A stretch of DNA of 41,382 nucleotides, from NCBI GenBank assembly GCA_017539865.1, contig JAFYCE010000024.1:1-41382 (forward strand). Direction: 5' to 3'. Source of the stretch: Alphaproteobacteria bacterium. Lineage in GTDB: Bacteria; Pseudomonadota; Alphaproteobacteria; CAAGCB01; CAG-977. Both the position numbers and the translations under genes were made by a program. The notes beneath the pieces were generated by a model. That model was not told the DNA's origin. It saw nothing but the letters and a program-made list of their open reading frames with translations, and did not search any database. Shown one piece after another: positions 41,134 to 41,382 of the stretch (position 1 is the stretch's first letter; each line of letters opens with the position of its first letter).

Positions 41134-41382
41134 CTAATTATCCATTGTTGTGCCGCGACCGCGCATCGCATACGGATTGGTCGCCGCCGACTGCAGTTTC
41201 GGATTATACATCAGGCAGTTCGGCGTGCAGTCGCATTCCGCCGCAATCTTGATTCCCTTGGCGATTTTTTCCTCTTTGCGCAATTCAAACAGCCGGTTCA
41301 CGATACGGTCGCGCAGCGTCCACGGATCGACCGTGTTCACAAAAATCTTCGTCACGGCTTCAAAGCCTGCCGGATTGCTGAT
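41134..41382 (-). CDS. C-terminal end of an unrecognised protein, cut by the right window edge
   Basis: The frame is open to the window edge, giving 82 residues that end in RGRGTTMDN. The GTG at 41355 is not a convincing start because the frame continues upstream (NPAGFEAVTKIFVN...). Visible are a charged helix (LRDRIVNRLFELRKEEKIAKGIKIAAE) and a small Cys cluster (ECDCTPNCLMYN). I do not recognise a family. It converges on the terminator of the cysteine-rich pair. Confidence 0.65.
   Translation of the reverse strand: MSNPAGFEAVTKIFVNTVDPWTLRDRIVNRLFELRKEEKIAKGIKIAAECDCTPNCLMYNPKLQSAATNPYAMRGRGTTMDN

Noticed and set aside
1-41382. tRNA, rRNA, CRISPR arrays, IS elements
   Set aside because: No cloverleaf, rRNA segment, regularly spaced repeat array, transposase or terminal inverted repeats of an IS were seen by eye in the gaps.

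Overview
The window looks like chromosomal DNA of a Gram-negative alphaproteobacterium, probably host-associated. The evidence is lpxC (lipid A), a beta-barrel outer-membrane protein, hopanoid-type squalene genes hpnC/D/E, folate-dependent trmFO, a short DUF6898-like gene next to rpiB/glyA, and a glyA-nrdR-nusB cluster. In many alphaproteobacteria the riboflavin genes sit between nrdR and nusB; here nrdR and nusB overlap directly. No tRNA, rRNA, CRISPR array, insertion sequence or complete prophage is visible. No intergenic stretch exceeds about 300 bases.

Layout. (1) 1-2082, minus: dapA, smpB and a membrane protein cut by the window edge. (2) 2180-4138: a soluble lytic transglycosylase. (3) 4135-8183: small, mostly unknown genes, namely a membrane protein, a DUF6456-like gene divergent from an XRE regulator, a small membrane ORF apparently frameshifted at a T7 run, an outer-membrane barrel and three orphan genes. 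(4) 8189-13809, minus: a compact run thrC, M16 peptidase, DUF6898-like, rpiB, glyA, nrdR, nusB. (5) elbB divergent from thrC. (6) 14573-18340, minus: an envelope-type trio of Cys-less membrane rhodanese, exported pentapeptide-repeat protein and exported Sel1-repeat protein. (7) 18428-22608: trmFO with overlapping hpnC-hpnD-hpnE, then sodB. (8) CPA1 antiporter and lpxC. (9) 26116-28314, minus: DUF47 (PhoU-like) protein and a PiT phosphate transporter interrupted by an in-frame TGA. (10) A lipoprotein, then potA-potB-potC without a nearby potD. (11) 32352-36522: LRAT-like protein, coiled-coil/TPR membrane protein, EEP-like membrane protein, TPR protein. (12) EamA transporter overlapping a Lon-related AAA protease. 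(13) Two tandem small exported cysteine-rich proteins, and the C-terminal end of an unrecognised gene at the right edge.

How the genes fit together. Most of the window is housekeeping: lysine/cell-wall precursors, trans-translation, one-carbon metabolism and dNTP regulation, threonine, tRNA methylation, squalene, lipid A, phosphate and polyamine uptake. The less ordinary signals are the split phosphate transporter with a Shine-Dalgarno sequence on top of its internal stop, the T7 frameshift beside the XRE gene, the tandem cysteine-rich proteins behind a perfect 15-bp AT-rich inverted repeat, the duplicated 16-bp dyad in the thrC/elbB promoter region, a hairpin that could mask the sodB ribosome site, and an intergenic repeat-hairpin pair near 28.4-28.5 kb. 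I saw nothing I would call a complete new defence or mobile system.
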